Positions 8,961 to 19,325 are shown, counted from the first letter of the stretch. The stretch is 45,218 nt of DNA from Paenactinomyces guangxiensis (GCF_016055185.1 NZ_JAECVR010000026.1:1-45218), one strand, 5' to 3'. Numbers and translations are program-made. Notes: generated by a model from the letters alone, not told the origin.

Positions 8961-9724
8961 GAGGCATCACCTGCAGCGGCGGCTTGAACAAGTTTGCTGA
9001 AAGATTCCGGTTGAAGGCTTGCTCCGCCTACCAATGCCCCGTCAATGTTGGGCTGGGCTATGTAGGTGCTGATATTTTCCGGCTTGACGCTGCCCCCGTA
9101 CTGGATGCGAACCTGTCCGGCCGCCTGTTGTCCAAATAAATCTGCAACTGTTTTGCGAATAAAGCTGATCACTTCTTCGGCATCTTCGGCGGTGGAAGCT
9201 TTGCCGGTTCCAATGGCCCAGACCGGTTCATAAGCGATAATCACCCCGGCCACAGCCTCAGGGGATAAACCGTTTAACCCCTGCTTCACCTGATGCTGCA
9301 CCACCTCTTTGGTTTTGCCGCTCTCCCGCTCTTCCAGAACTTCACCGACACAGACGATGGGAACAAGCCCTCCGCCCAGTGCTGCTTTTACTTTTTGGTT
9401 CACTGTTTCGTCGGTCTCGGCAAAATAAGTGCGGCGCTCGGAATGTCCGATAATCACATATTTTACACCCGCAGCCCGCAGCATGGGGACACTGATTTCA
9501 CCGGTATAAGCCCCTTCATTCTTCTCGTGTACGTTTTGCGCACCCACGCCGATGCGGGTACCCTGCACTTCCCCGACCAGTGCGGGCAGGGCGAGAAAAG
9601 GAGCGCATATGACGGTTTCTACATTTCCGGGGAGCTCTGTCTCACGCAAAGCCGCAACAAACCGGATCGCTTCGTCCACAGTTTTATGCATTTTCCAGTT
9701 TCCGGCAATCACAGGAGTCCGCAA
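8957..9724 (-). CDS. tpiA: Triosephosphate isomerase
   Basis: TpiA interconverts dihydroxyacetone phosphate and glyceraldehyde 3-phosphate. Catalytic residues are Lys in AGNWKMHK, His in IIGHSERR and Glu in [12 protein letters not shown]; the phosphate-binding loop QYGGSVKP is present. I chose the TTG at 9724 because it gives [12 protein letters not shown], exactly the usual family N-terminus, with AGGTGG about 8 nt upstream. Upstream GTG codons at 9736 and 9733 overlap that Shine-Dalgarno and the pgk stop. The result is 255 aa. Confidence 0.96.
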   Translation of the reverse strand: MRTPVIAGNWKMHKTVDEAIRFVAALRETELPGNVETVICAPFLALPALVGEVQGTRIGVGAQNVHEKNEGAYTGEISVPMLRAAGVKYVIIGHSERRTYFAETDETVNQKVKAALGGGLVPIVCVGEVLEERESGKTKEVVQHQVKQGLNGLSPEAVAGVIIAYEPVWAIGTGKASTAEDAEEVISFIRKTVADLFGQQAAGQVRIQYGGSVKPENISTYIAQPNIDGALVGGASLQPESFSKLVQAAAAGDAS

Positions 9725-9736
9725 CCTGAACACCAC

Positions 9737-10921
9737 CTATTCTTTATCGTTTAGTACGGCAACTCCCGGAAGTTCTTTTCCTTCCAACAGTTCCAGAGAT
9801 GCACCACCGCCGGTTGAGATATGGTCAACTTGCCCGGCAAAATCCGCTTTTTCAATGGCTGCCGCCGAGTCTCCGCCTCCCACAATGGTGACGGCATCTG
9901 TTTCGGCCAATGCCCGGGCCACCGCATTCGTCCCTTCGGCAAACCGGTCAAATTCAAACACACCCATCGGCCCATTCCAGATCACAAGCTGTGAAGATTT
10001 AACCACGGAGGCAAATTGTTCCCGTGTTCTGGGTCCGATATCAAGTGCTTCCATATCGGCGGGAATGCTGTCAATATCGACAATTTCCGCATGGGCATCC
10101 GGTGAGAATTGATCGGCGACAACCACATCCACCGGAAGATAGATACGAACCCCTCTTGCTTCGGCGTCCTCCATAAATTTGCGGGCCAGTTCCTCTTTGT
10201 CCGCTTCAAACAGAGACTTCCCGATTTCATATCCTCTGGCATGGACAAATGTGTAGGAAAGCCCGCCGCCGATAATCAGGTTGTCCACCTTATCCAGCAG
10301 ATTTTCAATGACCCCGATCTTATCTTTGACCTTCGCCCCCCCGATAATCGCCGTGAACGGACGTTTCGGATTCGCAAGAGCCTGCCCCAGCGTTTCCAGC
10401 TCCTTTTGCATCAGAAAGCCGGCGACGGCTGGCAAATAATCGGCAATCCCTGCTGTAGAAGCATGGGCACGGTGAGCCGCACCAAACGCATCATTGACAT
10501 AAAGATCGGCCAGTCTGGCAAGCCCCCGCGCCAACTCCGGGTCATTCTTTTCTTCACCCGGGTAGAAGCGGACATTTTCCAGCAAAAGAACTTCTCCGTT
10601 TTCCATCCGGTTGACGCGTTGTTCCACATCGGGGCCTGTGGCTTCATCCACTTTGGCAACCGGTTTACCCAAATATTCAGCCAAACGATCAGCCACCGGC
10701 GTTAAACGCAGCTCCTCCACCACTTTTCCTTTCGGGCGGCCTAAGTGGCTGGCCAAAATCACTTTGGCACCATGGTCGATCAGGTACTGAATGGTGGGCA
10801 GGGCAGCCCGAATTCGGGTATCGTCGGTAATTTTGCCATCTTCCATCGGAACATTAAAATCAACGCGGCAAAATACCCTTTTTCCACGAACATCTGCATC
10901 TTTGATTGATTTCTTGTTCAT
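9737..10921 (-). CDS. pgk: Phosphoglycerate kinase
   Basis: Pgk transfers phosphate from 1,3-bisphosphoglycerate to ADP. It is 394 aa, the standard bacterial length. Features are [20 protein letters not shown] (substrate-binding Asp and Arg), ASHLGRPKG, the AHRAHAST segment and the nucleotide loop [11 protein letters not shown]. The start ATG ([13 protein letters not shown]) has GGAGGA 6 nt upstream; the open frame upstream is leader sequence. It is separated from gapA by a 230-bp structured spacer with a probable internal promoter. Confidence 0.97.
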   Translation of the reverse strand: MNKKSIKDADVRGKRVFCRVDFNVPMEDGKITDDTRIRAALPTIQYLIDHGAKVILASHLGRPKGKVVEELRLTPVADRLAEYLGKPVAKVDEATGPDVEQRVNRMENGEVLLLENVRFYPGEEKNDPELARGLARLADLYVNDAFGAAHRAHASTAGIADYLPAVAGFLMQKELETLGQALANPKRPFTAIIGGAKVKDKIGVIENLLDKVDNLIIGGGLSYTFVHARGYEIGKSLFEADKEELARKFMEDAEARGVRIYLPVDVVVADQFSPDAHAEIVDIDSIPADMEALDIGPRTREQFASVVKSSQLVIWNGPMGVFEFDRFAEGTNAVARALAETDAVTIVGGGDSAAAIEKADFAGQVDHISTGGGASLELLEGKELPGVAVLNDKE

Positions 10922-11151
10922 GGCGCTCCTCCTTGGCATGAGAAAGAGGAGAGAAACTCTCCTTCTGTGTTGATAAAGGCTTTTGGCTGGAGCCGGGGCC
11001 ATTGCTTGATGGCATTCTTTGCAAAAACGCCCCGGATGCCAGTTTGTTATCAGCCCGGGAGGGAAAGCCTCTCAATGTGAGTGGTCCATCCCGAAAAAAG
11101 TATAGCACATATCAATTTTCCGTATAACACAAATCTCTTTGTCAGCTGAAA
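10922..11151 (-). promoter_or_regulatory. gapA-pgk spacer with internal promoter and structured leader
   Basis: A -10 TATACT (11099-11104) sits upstream of a leader of about 170 nt before pgk; the -35 is weak. The leader contains a perfect 7-bp stem CCGGGGC/GCCCCGG (10993-10999 with 11029-11035) enclosing a large loop. No run of T follows the stem, so it does not look like a simple terminator. It could be an RNA processing site or a stability element between gapA and pgk. Confidence 0.5.
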
Positions 11152-13259
<2,108 letters not shown>

Positions 13260-13274
13260 GCGCACCCCTTCGGG

Positions 13275-13310
13275 GACATATTTTGTCCCACATAAACAAA
13301 AAGTGTCCCG
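13275..13310 (-). promoter_or_regulatory. CggR tandem operator
   Basis: On the minus strand the site reads CGGGAC-N6-TGTT-N4-TGGGAC-N6-TGTC, almost exactly the CggR operator layout known from Bacillus (CGGGAC-N6-TGTC-N4-CGGGAC-N6-TGTC). It lies between the promoter and the cggR start, about +33 to +68. That is the position where CggR acts as a roadblock to elongating RNA polymerase. Confidence 0.93.
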
Positions 13311-13318
13311 ATCAGTTC

Positions 13319-13341
13319 AAAAAAAATCCCCTTGTGTGGGG
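13319..13341 (-). promoter_or_regulatory. Terminator-like hairpin at the 5' end of the cggR transcript
   Basis: CCCC-ACACAA-GGGG followed by ATTTTTTTT lies immediately downstream of the predicted transcription start. The stem is short (4-5 bp) but the T run is strong. It may protect the 5' end or cause early termination or pausing ahead of the CggR roadblock. Confidence 0.45.
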
Positions 13342-13349
13342 TCACTTAA

Positions 13350-13379
13350 ATTTTATCGTAACCGGGGATGGTTTGACAA
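13350..13379 (-). promoter_or_regulatory. Promoter of the cggR-glycolytic operon
   Basis: The -35 TTGTCA (13374-13379) and -10 TAAAAT (13350-13355) are separated by 18 bp and lie upstream of the CggR operator. Confidence 0.7.
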
Positions 13380-13663
13380 GTTTTCGTTGCCTATTTTTTC
13401 TGTGAATGTGTGTGTCACAGGGGGAGGGCAGGATTTCTGTCTCGCTCAGATTGGGGCCCTTCGAGGAAGTAGAAATGGCCGCTCCAAAAACTCCACAAGG
13501 GGCGCAGGCATTAGGTCAGAGAAGCGAAGTCAATAAAGAATTCCGCTCGGTCGGTCACCAAAAGGTCCTCCCCGGACATTCTGCTTCCCCGGTATGAGTA
13601 AACTTTCATACCAGGGTTGTGGCGCATCCAGTCATTTAGGGGTTAATGTGAAAGTGCCATCCA
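13380..13663. other. Spacer between rpoN and the cggR promoter, no gene seen
   Basis: This 284-bp stretch shows no convincing coding frame. It holds two inverted repeats: CTGTGA/TCACAG at 13400-13420 and GGTATGA/TCATACC at 13591-13612. Neither is followed by a T run, so neither is a standard terminator for rpoN. Confidence 0.5.
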
Positions 13664-15028
13664 TCAAGTGTAGCGCTTTCGTGCGGAGGAAGCGGCTATC
13701 CCCATCTCTTCCCTATATTTGGCAACTGTTCTGCGCGAAATTCGGATTCCTTCCAGCTGAAGCTGATTGGAGATTTTTTGGTCAGATAAAGGCTTTTCTT
13801 TATCTTCTTCATCAATCAACTGCTTTATTTTCATTTTAACCGTTTTGGCAGAGAGATCCTCTCCGTTCTCGGTAGAGAGCCCTGACGGGAAAAAGAAACG
13901 AAAGGAAAATAAGCCGCGCGGGGTCTGCATGTATTTATGTTGCGTCGCCCGACTGATCGTAGATTCATGTAAATTCAGTTCTTCGGCTATTTGCTTGAGC
14001 GTAAGCGGTTTGAGGTAGTCCAATCCTTTATCCAAAAAGCCGCGCTGTTTGCTGACAATGGCATCGGCCACCCGGTAAATCGTATCCCGGCGTTGTTCAA
14101 TCCCTTTGACCAGCCATAAGGCGGATTGCATCCAGTTTTTTAAGTAGGCGGCGGCCTCTTCCCCATACAGTTCCTTTTGCGCCAAAAGCTTTTGATACCG
14201 GGGGTTGATCGTCAACCGGGGCATATCCTTTTCGTTCAGGACAACCTGGTATTCACCATCCACCCGTTCTACAACAACATCGGGATATACATAACGGGGC
14301 GATGTTGCCGGATAACTGCTTCCCGGACGTGGATTACATGATTTTATTTCATCAATTGCCGCCTGGACCTCAAGCACATCAACCCCTAATTTGTGGGCAA
14401 TTCTCCTCAACTTCCCGTCTGCAACCGCAGGAAGGTGGTCCCTTGCAATCTCAATGGCCAGACGGTTTGGATTTTCTTTTCGCAACAGCTGAATTTCAAT
14501 GCACTCTGAAAGCGATCGGGCTCCGACACCATCCGGTTCCATTGAATGCAGAACGGCCAAACAACGCTCATATTCATCTTCACCGATTTGGAAACGCTTA
14601 CATACACTTATAGAATCAATATCCAAATATCCTTTCTCATCCAAGTTGCGGATCAGGTAAAGACAAATATTTCGTTCCTTCGCATCAAGGTCATAATCGC
14701 ACAACTGGGCCTCTAAAGCATCCGCCAGTGATGCCGGTCCCGCCGCCACCCGTTCAATTGGATTTTCTTTTTCAGTCGAGGCTGCGGCAGGGGAATAGGG
14801 AGCGCTTTTGCCCAAATGTTTCAGCCCATTCAACTCTTCCACTTCGTTTGTTGCCACACTCTTTTCATCAAATTCCAATACGGGGTTTTCCGTCATCTCC
14901 TGCTGGATATATTGGAGCAAGTCAGTTGCGGAGTACTGCAAAATCTGGATGGCCTGACGCAATTCCGGCGTCATCACCAACTTTAACCGCTGTTCCTGCA
15001 TTAAACTGTAACCCATCTGTAAAGCCAT
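13664..15028 (-). CDS. rpoN: RNA polymerase sigma-54 factor
   Basis: Sigma-54 directs RNA polymerase to -24/-12 promoters and needs an ATP-driven enhancer-binding activator. The protein is 454 aa. The Gln-rich region I (QEQRLKLVMTPELRQAIQILQYS) is at the N-terminus, the core-binding region follows, then the helix-turn-helix (LTLKQIAEELNLHESTISRA) and the RpoN box ISRRTVAKYREEMGI near the C-terminus. The start ATG has GGAGGTG 7 nt upstream. No sigma-54 activator is seen in this window. The position next to cggR is found in other Bacillales. Confidence 0.97.
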   Translation of the reverse strand: MALQMGYSLMQEQRLKLVMTPELRQAIQILQYSATDLLQYIQQEMTENPVLEFDEKSVATNEVEELNGLKHLGKSAPYSPAAASTEKENPIERVAAGPASLADALEAQLCDYDLDAKERNICLYLIRNLDEKGYLDIDSISVCKRFQIGEDEYERCLAVLHSMEPDGVGARSLSECIEIQLLRKENPNRLAIEIARDHLPAVADGKLRRIAHKLGVDVLEVQAAIDEIKSCNPRPGSSYPATSPRYVYPDVVVERVDGEYQVVLNEKDMPRLTINPRYQKLLAQKELYGEEAAAYLKNWMQSALWLVKGIEQRRDTIYRVADAIVSKQRGFLDKGLDYLKPLTLKQIAEELNLHESTISRATQHKYMQTPRGLFSFRFFFPSGLSTENGEDLSAKTVKMKIKQLIDEEDKEKPLSDQKISNQLQLEGIRISRRTVAKYREEMGIAASSARKRYT

Positions 15029-15232
15029 TTGCTCACCTCCGCCAATATATAACTATGTCTTTCAATTGTCCATCGATGACGAAAAATCGCTTCTTACACA
15101 TCATTTATATATCATAAGGCAAGCTTATTTACTTGTGTTAATAAACCACCTTTATTTTATCATATTGCTCCGTTGATCTCTGCTTTCTTTTTATTCCATT
15201 CCAAATGCACAGGAACCTGATCTAAATATGGC

Positions 15233-15262
15233 TTGCAAATATAAATTGGGCTGTGTTATAAT
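15233..15262 (+). promoter_or_regulatory. Promoter of tRNA-Arg
   Basis: The -35 TTGCAA (15233-15238) and perfect -10 TATAAT (15257-15262) are separated by 18 bp, about 20 bp before the tRNA. Confidence 0.8.
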
Positions 15263-15282
15263 TTCTTTTGTCCGCGTCATAT

Positions 15283-15357
15283 GCGCCTATAGCTCAGGGG
15301 ATAGAGCACTGGTCTCCGGAACCAGGTGCCCAGGTTCGAATCCTGGTAGGCGCACCA
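15283..15357 (+). tRNA. tRNA-Arg (anticodon CCG)
   Basis: This is a 75-nt cloverleaf with encoded CCA. The acceptor stem GCGCCTA pairs with TAGGCGC. The anticodon stem CTGGT/ACCAG closes the loop CTCCGGA, giving CCG (reads CGG, Arg). It is a single-gene unit with its own promoter and terminator. Confidence 0.97.
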
Positions 15358-15376
15358 AATGGTCATCAATCAGCAA

Positions 15377-15433
15377 ACGCCTTCCGTTGTGTTTTTGTTC
15401 CTTAGTGAATCGACACGCCGGAAGGTGTTTTTT
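15377..15433 (+). terminator. Terminator of tRNA-Arg
   Basis: ACGCCTTCCG pairs with CGGAAGGTGT (10 bp, one G-U) around a long loop and is followed by TTTTTTG. Confidence 0.7.
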
Positions 15434-15454
15434 GTTTTGAGAGAAACAGCATTC

Positions 15455-15979
15455 TTAATCTGAAACCAAATCAGGCGATGCATTGCCCATGCGAATCATC
15501 GAGAACGCCACTGAAGATGAGATAAGTGCATGGCGGAGCTTCCATAAGGAAGGTGTGATTCTCAGTTCTACCTTTGCTTCAACGAGGCGTTCCAACAGAT
15601 CGCCCACCGGTTCAACAGCCAATGGAGTAATAGATTGACTTGAGGCGTAGTAACCGGCATTGGCGTCCACACATTCAAACGTTTCGCCCGGCAAATGGTA
15701 GACATACAACCGGGTATCCCGGACCCGGTTCAACCAATCGCTTTCAATAGCGATAATCCGGCGTGCAGAAGTGTGGGCAAAAAAACTGTCCCGATCGCCG
15801 GGGGTAGTGTTCGGTGTGGTCCAGAACGCGATGCGCGGGCAGTCACGCGGAAAATAGTAGTGGGGTGCATGTTCTTCATCAATCGCCCAAACGAGCGGCG
15901 GCTGGCCGGGATTTGTTTTCGGTACATGCGGGACAAACAGGGTAATGTCCGGGTTTTCACTAAAGTGGAACAGTCGCAC
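15455..15979 (-). CDS. Conserved protein of unknown function (DUF6886-like)
   Basis: The protein is 174 aa from the chosen GTG (MRLFHFSENPDI), which has GAGGTG 6 nt upstream; the open frame upstream is unlikely to be translated. Recognisable stretches are PPLVWAIDEEHAPHYYFPRDCPRI and RIIAIESDWLNRVRDTRLYVYHLP. I recall this as an uncharacterised Bacillales family annotated DUF6886; that name is from memory. There is no signal peptide or membrane segment, so it is probably cytosolic. The biochemical role is unknown. It is transcribed divergently from clpP. Confidence 0.8.
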   Translation of the reverse strand: MRLFHFSENPDITLFVPHVPKTNPGQPPLVWAIDEEHAPHYYFPRDCPRIAFWTTPNTTPGDRDSFFAHTSARRIIAIESDWLNRVRDTRLYVYHLPGETFECVDANAGYYASSQSITPLAVEPVGDLLERLVEAKVELRITPSLWKLRHALISSSVAFSMIRMGNASPDLVSD

Positions 15980-16132
15980 TGGCAACACCTCATCCAGAAG
16001 ATTGCTTAAATATCTTTGACCATCGTATTTTTGGTTTAAAAAAATGCCCAAAAGGAAAGGATGTAGAAGATATTTTAGGCTGTACAACGGATCAAAAATG
16101 AGCCTGTTATGATTATTTTTTGATCTGTGGTA

Positions 16133-16149
16133 TTTGACCTTTTTTGACC
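16133..16149 (-). promoter_or_regulatory. CtsR operator upstream of clpP
   Basis: On the minus strand it reads GGTCAAA-AAA-GGTCAAA, the exact heptad direct repeat bound by the heat-shock repressor CtsR. It overlaps the -35 of the clpP promoter, so CtsR binding would exclude RNA polymerase until heat or protein stress inactivates it. Confidence 0.93.
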
Positions 16150-16162
16150 TTTAGTGTATCAT
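16134..16162 (+). promoter_or_regulatory. Sigma-A promoter of clpP
   Basis: The -35 TTGACC (16134-16139) and -10 TATCAT (16157-16162) have a 17-bp spacer; the -35 lies inside the CtsR operator. The resulting leader is about 113 nt. Confidence 0.8.
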
Positions 16163-16243
16163 GACAGTAGGTTACGCCAATTACCTGATCCAACAGATGT
16201 GGTTTTCATTTGTTACACATAACAGAAAATGACATAGAAGAAA

Positions 16244-16282
16244 GGGGGAAGGGTGCAATTACAACCCCTTGCACCCGCATAG
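16244..16282 (+). promoter_or_regulatory. clpP ribosome binding site with hairpin between Shine-Dalgarno and start
   Basis: The Shine-Dalgarno AAAGGGGG ends at 16248, far from the ATG at 16283. Between them lies a perfect 8-bp hairpin, GGGTGCAA (16251-16258) with TTGCACCC (16269-16276) and a 10-nt loop. Folding removes 26 nt and leaves 8 nt (AA plus GCATAG), an ideal spacing. No other in-frame start exists upstream, because TAG immediately precedes the ATG. Confidence 0.75.
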
Positions 16283-16876
16283 ATGAACCTCGTACCGATT
16301 GTGGTGGAACAGACGAACCGTGGTGAACGTTCTTACGATATCTACTCTCGTCTGTTAAAAGACCGCATTATCTTGATCGGAAGCCCGATTACAGATGAAG
16401 TTGCCAACCTGGTCGTGGCCCAGCTTCTCTTTTTGCAAGCTGAAGATCCTGAAAAAGATATTAACTTGTATATCAATTCTCCGGGAGGTTCCATCTCGGC
16501 AGGATTGGCAATTTTCGATACCATGCAGTTTGTTAAACCTGATGTTTCCACCATCTGTATAGGAATGGCCGCTTCGATGGGCGCCTTTTTGCTTGCTGCC
16601 GGGGCCAAAGGGAAACGTTTCGCTTTGCCGAACAGCGAAGTGATGATTCATCAGCCGCTGGGTGGAGCCCAGGGCCAGGCGAGTGATATTGAAATCAGGG
16701 CAAAACGCATTTTGCGTATGCGTGACCGTTTAAACCACTTACTGTCTGAATTTACAGGCCAGCCGCTGGAAAAAATTGAGCGCGATACTGACCGCGATCA
16801 CTTTATGAGCGCAGAAGAAGCCCGTGAATACGGTTTGATCGATAAAGTATTGATAAACCTGGATAAAAAGGAATAA
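16283..16876 (+). CDS. clpP: ATP-dependent Clp protease proteolytic subunit
   Basis: ClpP forms the tetradecameric protease chamber used by ClpX, ClpC and ClpE. It is 197 aa. The triad is Ser98 (GMAASMGA), His123 (MIHQPLGG) and Asp172 (DTDRDHF); the YINSPGGS oxyanion loop is present. The N-terminus [23 protein letters not shown] is the usual one. It is regulated by CtsR at the promoter and has an unusual leader hairpin at the ribosome binding site. It is monocistronic, with a strong terminator. Its substrates include SsrA-tagged proteins from the tmRNA also encoded here. Confidence 0.98.
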   Translation: MNLVPIVVEQTNRGERSYDIYSRLLKDRIILIGSPITDEVANLVVAQLLFLQAEDPEKDINLYINSPGGSISAGLAIFDTMQFVKPDVSTICIGMAASMGAFLLAAGAKGKRFALPNSEVMIHQPLGGAQGQASDIEIRAKRILRMRDRLNHLLSEFTGQPLEKIERDTDRDHFMSAEEAREYGLIDKVLINLDKKE

Positions 16877-16884
16877 ATTTGCGT

Positions 16885-16917
16885 AAGCCTTTGAACCTGG
16901 CGTTCAAGGGCTTTTTT
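16885..16917 (+). terminator. Terminator of clpP
   Basis: AAGCCTTTGAA pairs with TTCAAGGGCTT around a CCTGGCG loop and is followed by TTTTTTG. Confidence 0.9.
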
Positions 16918-17131
16918 GTCTACGTATTTCCGATCCGGTATTCATTTACCTTGAAATATTACAATCAGCAGCCTTTTCAAAAACTATAAATAAAATCCAG
17001 GACAACATCGTGTACATCTCATAGAACTGCCTTCAGGTTTATTTTCCTTATGACTCATATCCTCCGCCCGGCTATAGAAACGCTTTTGCGATATAATAAA
17101 GCTTGATATGTGGATCAAGGAGCCGAAAAAC

Positions 17132-17233
17132 ATGAAAAATCGATTTGATAAACAAGAGCGGATGCTGTTATGGGTATGTATAGTGATTGCTGTCGTCATG
17201 CTGCTGGCGTTTGCCGGGCGGCTGTTTCGCTAA
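17132..17233 (+). CDS. Small membrane peptide, 33 aa
   Basis: The frame encodes 33 residues: a charged N-terminus (MKNRFDKQER) followed by one hydrophobic helix (about residues 11-28) and the end GRLFR. AAGGAG lies 9 nt upstream of the ATG and TATAAT lies about 33 nt upstream of that, though without a clear -35. It converges on, and overlaps by 4 bases, the 3' end of the thermonuclease gene. It is too short for family assignment. A small membrane regulator or a toxin-like peptide are both possible. Confidence 0.65.
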   Translation: MKNRFDKQERMLLWVCIVIAVVMLLAFAGRLFR

Positions 17234-17940
17234 CGGGTGTTTGCCCGGCATTCTGACTGGCTGCGGTGCCGTCCGCTTGCGATCGCTTCCTGTTCGGTAC
17301 GGAAAAAGACCCGGTTCTTTCGTTTAATCTGCTTTGCAGCACTGCAGCTTATTTTATGATAAACAGCACTGTTCTTTGAAGCAACAAACTGAGCTTCTGC
17401 CTCCACCGCTTCAGGATGAAAGCCGTCGGCTCTGGCGTAATCTCTTACTGACCAAATGCCGAGGCTCTTTTTCTTCGCGCTATTCTCCAGCTGCCGATAA
17501 AAATCCTCATACTTGGCATCAGGCTCAAATACATAGGCAACACGGGCCAATCCCCTCTCAAGCAGCAATTGTTGGACCGATGTTTGTTCATCCAGATACA
17601 GATAAGCTAATAGCCGTCCGTATTTGTCCCGTTCATTTTCTCCTTTTTCCAGTAAAACTTCTTTTCCGGGAGGCAGTAATTTTGTAACAAAACGTTTCGC
17701 CTGGCTTCCAAAAGGCTGTTCTCCTTTTTCCCGGTGGTTTGTCTCAGGAGTGTCGATCAACAGCATTCGGACTGTTTCCTCTTCCCCGTCCAGTTTCACT
17801 TTTACTGTATCCCCGTCAATCACTTCAACCACCCGGGCGGAAATCTTTTTATTTCCGGGGAGATCTTGTGAACAACCAACGATCACAACAGACAAAGCAA
17901 ACAGAACCACAAACGAAATGAGACGTACCCAAACCCTCAT
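17230..17940 (-). CDS. Thermonuclease-family lipoprotein
   Basis: This is a staphylococcal-nuclease-like (SNase) protein, predicted to be surface-anchored. The N-terminal hydrophobic segment ends in the lipobox VIVGC (Cys23). The SNase fold follows with VIDGDTVKVKL, VRMLLIDTPE (Arg and Asp), the catalytic Glu region and DKYGRLLAYLYLD. A C-terminal Ada-like mini-domain contains AVYHKISC and QSEC. I chose the ATG giving MRVWVRLIS because AAAGGAG sits 6 nt upstream; ATG codons further upstream would include that Shine-Dalgarno in the coding region. The resemblance is to B. subtilis YncB. It likely hydrolyses DNA or RNA with calcium. Confidence 0.9.
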   Translation of the reverse strand: MRVWVRLISFVVLFALSVVIVGCSQDLPGNKKISARVVEVIDGDTVKVKLDGEEETVRMLLIDTPETNHREKGEQPFGSQAKRFVTKLLPPGKEVLLEKGENERDKYGRLLAYLYLDEQTSVQQLLLERGLARVAYVFEPDAKYEDFYRQLENSAKKKSLGIWSVRDYARADGFHPEAVEAEAQFVASKNSAVYHKISCSAAKQIKRKNRVFFRTEQEAIASGRHRSQSECRANTR

Positions 17941-18380
17941 CCCAAACTCCTTTCTCATAACATCTTCTTGCAGCATAAGTTTACCATACACTGAGAGCCA
18001 ATTTGGAGCGTGACAGAAATCAGCCCCCCTTGACTACACTTTCAAAAAAACACCCAAGAGATATCCAGATTCTCCTTCTCCTATCGGCAGAATTAAATGG
18101 GTGAAAAGCTCACCGCCGTAAGAAAAAGACATTCTTTGATATTTTGGGTGGTCACGATTATAGCAAAATTTTTATATTTCACTGTTTCTTCCCGGGTGAC
18201 CCCTTCAAAGGGAAGGGATGGATCCCCCCGTCAGATGGTTGAAAGCGTGAATGAATAAAAACAGACGAACATTGAGAATATTAAAGGGCGGAAAAAGTTG
18301 GAGCCGCTCTCGGTGCCGATATCCAATGGATGATGGTCCTTTGTCGGGTGATGAAGAAATACATGAAGGGAGAATCCTGT
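17941..18380. other. Spacer between nuclease and oxygenase genes
   Basis: This 440-bp divergent spacer has no convincing gene. It must contain promoters for both flanking genes, but I see no clear consensus pair. A GC-rich patch (about 18190-18235, around GGTGACCCCTTCAAAGGGAAGG) can form a short hairpin. Confidence 0.4.
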
Positions 18381-19094
18381 ATGCCTAATCTTATCGCGGA
18401 ACGCGTTGCTTCTTTGGACTGGAAGTTGTTGCAGCAATCGCTGGACGAGCATGGATATGCTTTGATTCCTCCTTTATTGGACAATGATCAGTGCCGCGAA
18501 ATCATAAATATGTATGATGAGGAAACCTTCTTTCGAAGCACGATTGATATGACCAGATACCGGTTTGGAAGGGGAGAGTACAAATATTTTCAATCTCCTC
18601 TTCCGCCCTTGTTGCAACAACTGCGAACAAGCTTTTACCCCGAACTGGCAAAAACGGCGAATCGGTGGCTACAGCGGCTCGGAGGTGATGCAATCTATCC
18701 GTCTGATCTTCAGGAATTTCTCGATCAATGTCACCAGCAGGGACAGGTACGCCCAACACCGCTGATTTTAAAGTATGAAGCAGGTGGATACAATTGTCTG
18801 CATCAGGATTTGTATGGTGACATTTTCTTTCCGTTCCAGGTGGTATTCACATTAAATCAAAGAGGGGTGGATTACACCGGTGGGGAATTTATACTGGTGG
18901 AACAAAGGCCAAGGGCACAAAGCAGGGGACATGTGATTACATTGGAACAAGGATCAGGACTAATCTTTCCCACCAATCATCGTCCTGTTTCCGGAAAGCG
19001 TGGTTACTATAAAACCCGACTTCGACACGGGGTCAGTACAATCACTTCAGGTACGAGATATACCTTAGGTATTATTTTCCATGATGCGGAATGA
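18381..19094 (+). CDS. 2OG-Fe(II) oxygenase, COG3826 / Oxygenase_NA type
   Basis: This is a non-heme iron dioxygenase of the double-stranded beta-helix fold, 237 aa. The iron ligands His-x-Asp lie in YNCLHQDLYGD and the distal His in RHGV; the 2-oxoglutarate Arg is probably in SGTRYTLGIIFHDA. Further family stretches are RPTPLILKYEAGGYN and GGEFILVEQRPRAQSR. The pattern matches the COG3826 group, whose Pfam family (Oxygenase_NA) is described as acting on damaged nucleic acid; the true substrate is not proven. The start ATG (MPNLIAERV) has AGGGAG 8 nt upstream. It stands alone and is convergent with the lipoprotein gene. Confidence 0.88.
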   Translation: MPNLIAERVASLDWKLLQQSLDEHGYALIPPLLDNDQCREIINMYDEETFFRSTIDMTRYRFGRGEYKYFQSPLPPLLQQLRTSFYPELAKTANRWLQRLGGDAIYPSDLQEFLDQCHQQGQVRPTPLILKYEAGGYNCLHQDLYGDIFFPFQVVFTLNQRGVDYTGGEFILVEQRPRAQSRGHVITLEQGSGLIFPTNHRPVSGKRGYYKTRLRHGVSTITSGTRYTLGIIFHDAE

Positions 19095-19177
19095 TTCTCG
19101 AGCGTTATACTAATAGCGGCCTAAATAGTGTAAAACCTCTGGGGGATTCCGCATGAAGAGCTTTTTTATAAATACCC

Positions 19178-19209
19178 AAAAAAGACTCCCTAATAAAGGA
19201 ACAGGGAGT
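19178..19209 (-). terminator. Second terminator-like hairpin in the convergent spacer
   Basis: On the minus strand ACTCCCT/AGGGAGT (7 bp) is followed by CTTTTTTGG. It would back up the stronger terminator at 19276-19325. Confidence 0.6.
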
Positions 19210-19275
19210 GTCATTTCAGTACAAATGTTTCCCTTAACTTATGGCAAATGCGATTGTATCCTTTAACAAGAATCT

Positions 19276-19325
19276 CAAAAAAACCATCTGATCTCTTTAA
19301 GCAGTTGAGACCAGATGGCTTTATT
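19276..19325 (-). terminator. Strong, probably bidirectional terminator
   Basis: GCCATCTGGTCTC pairs with GAGATCAGATGG (about 12 bp) and is followed by TTTTTTTGAG on the minus strand; on the plus strand CTTTATTTATT follows. It serves the lipoprotein gene and perhaps the oxygenase gene. Confidence 0.85.

Noticed and set aside
13400..13420. CTGTGA/TCACAG palindrome, considered as a Crp/Fnr site
   Set aside because: The spacing between half-sites is 9, not 6, and it lies upstream of a promoter already explained by CggR; no support for a Crp-type regulator.
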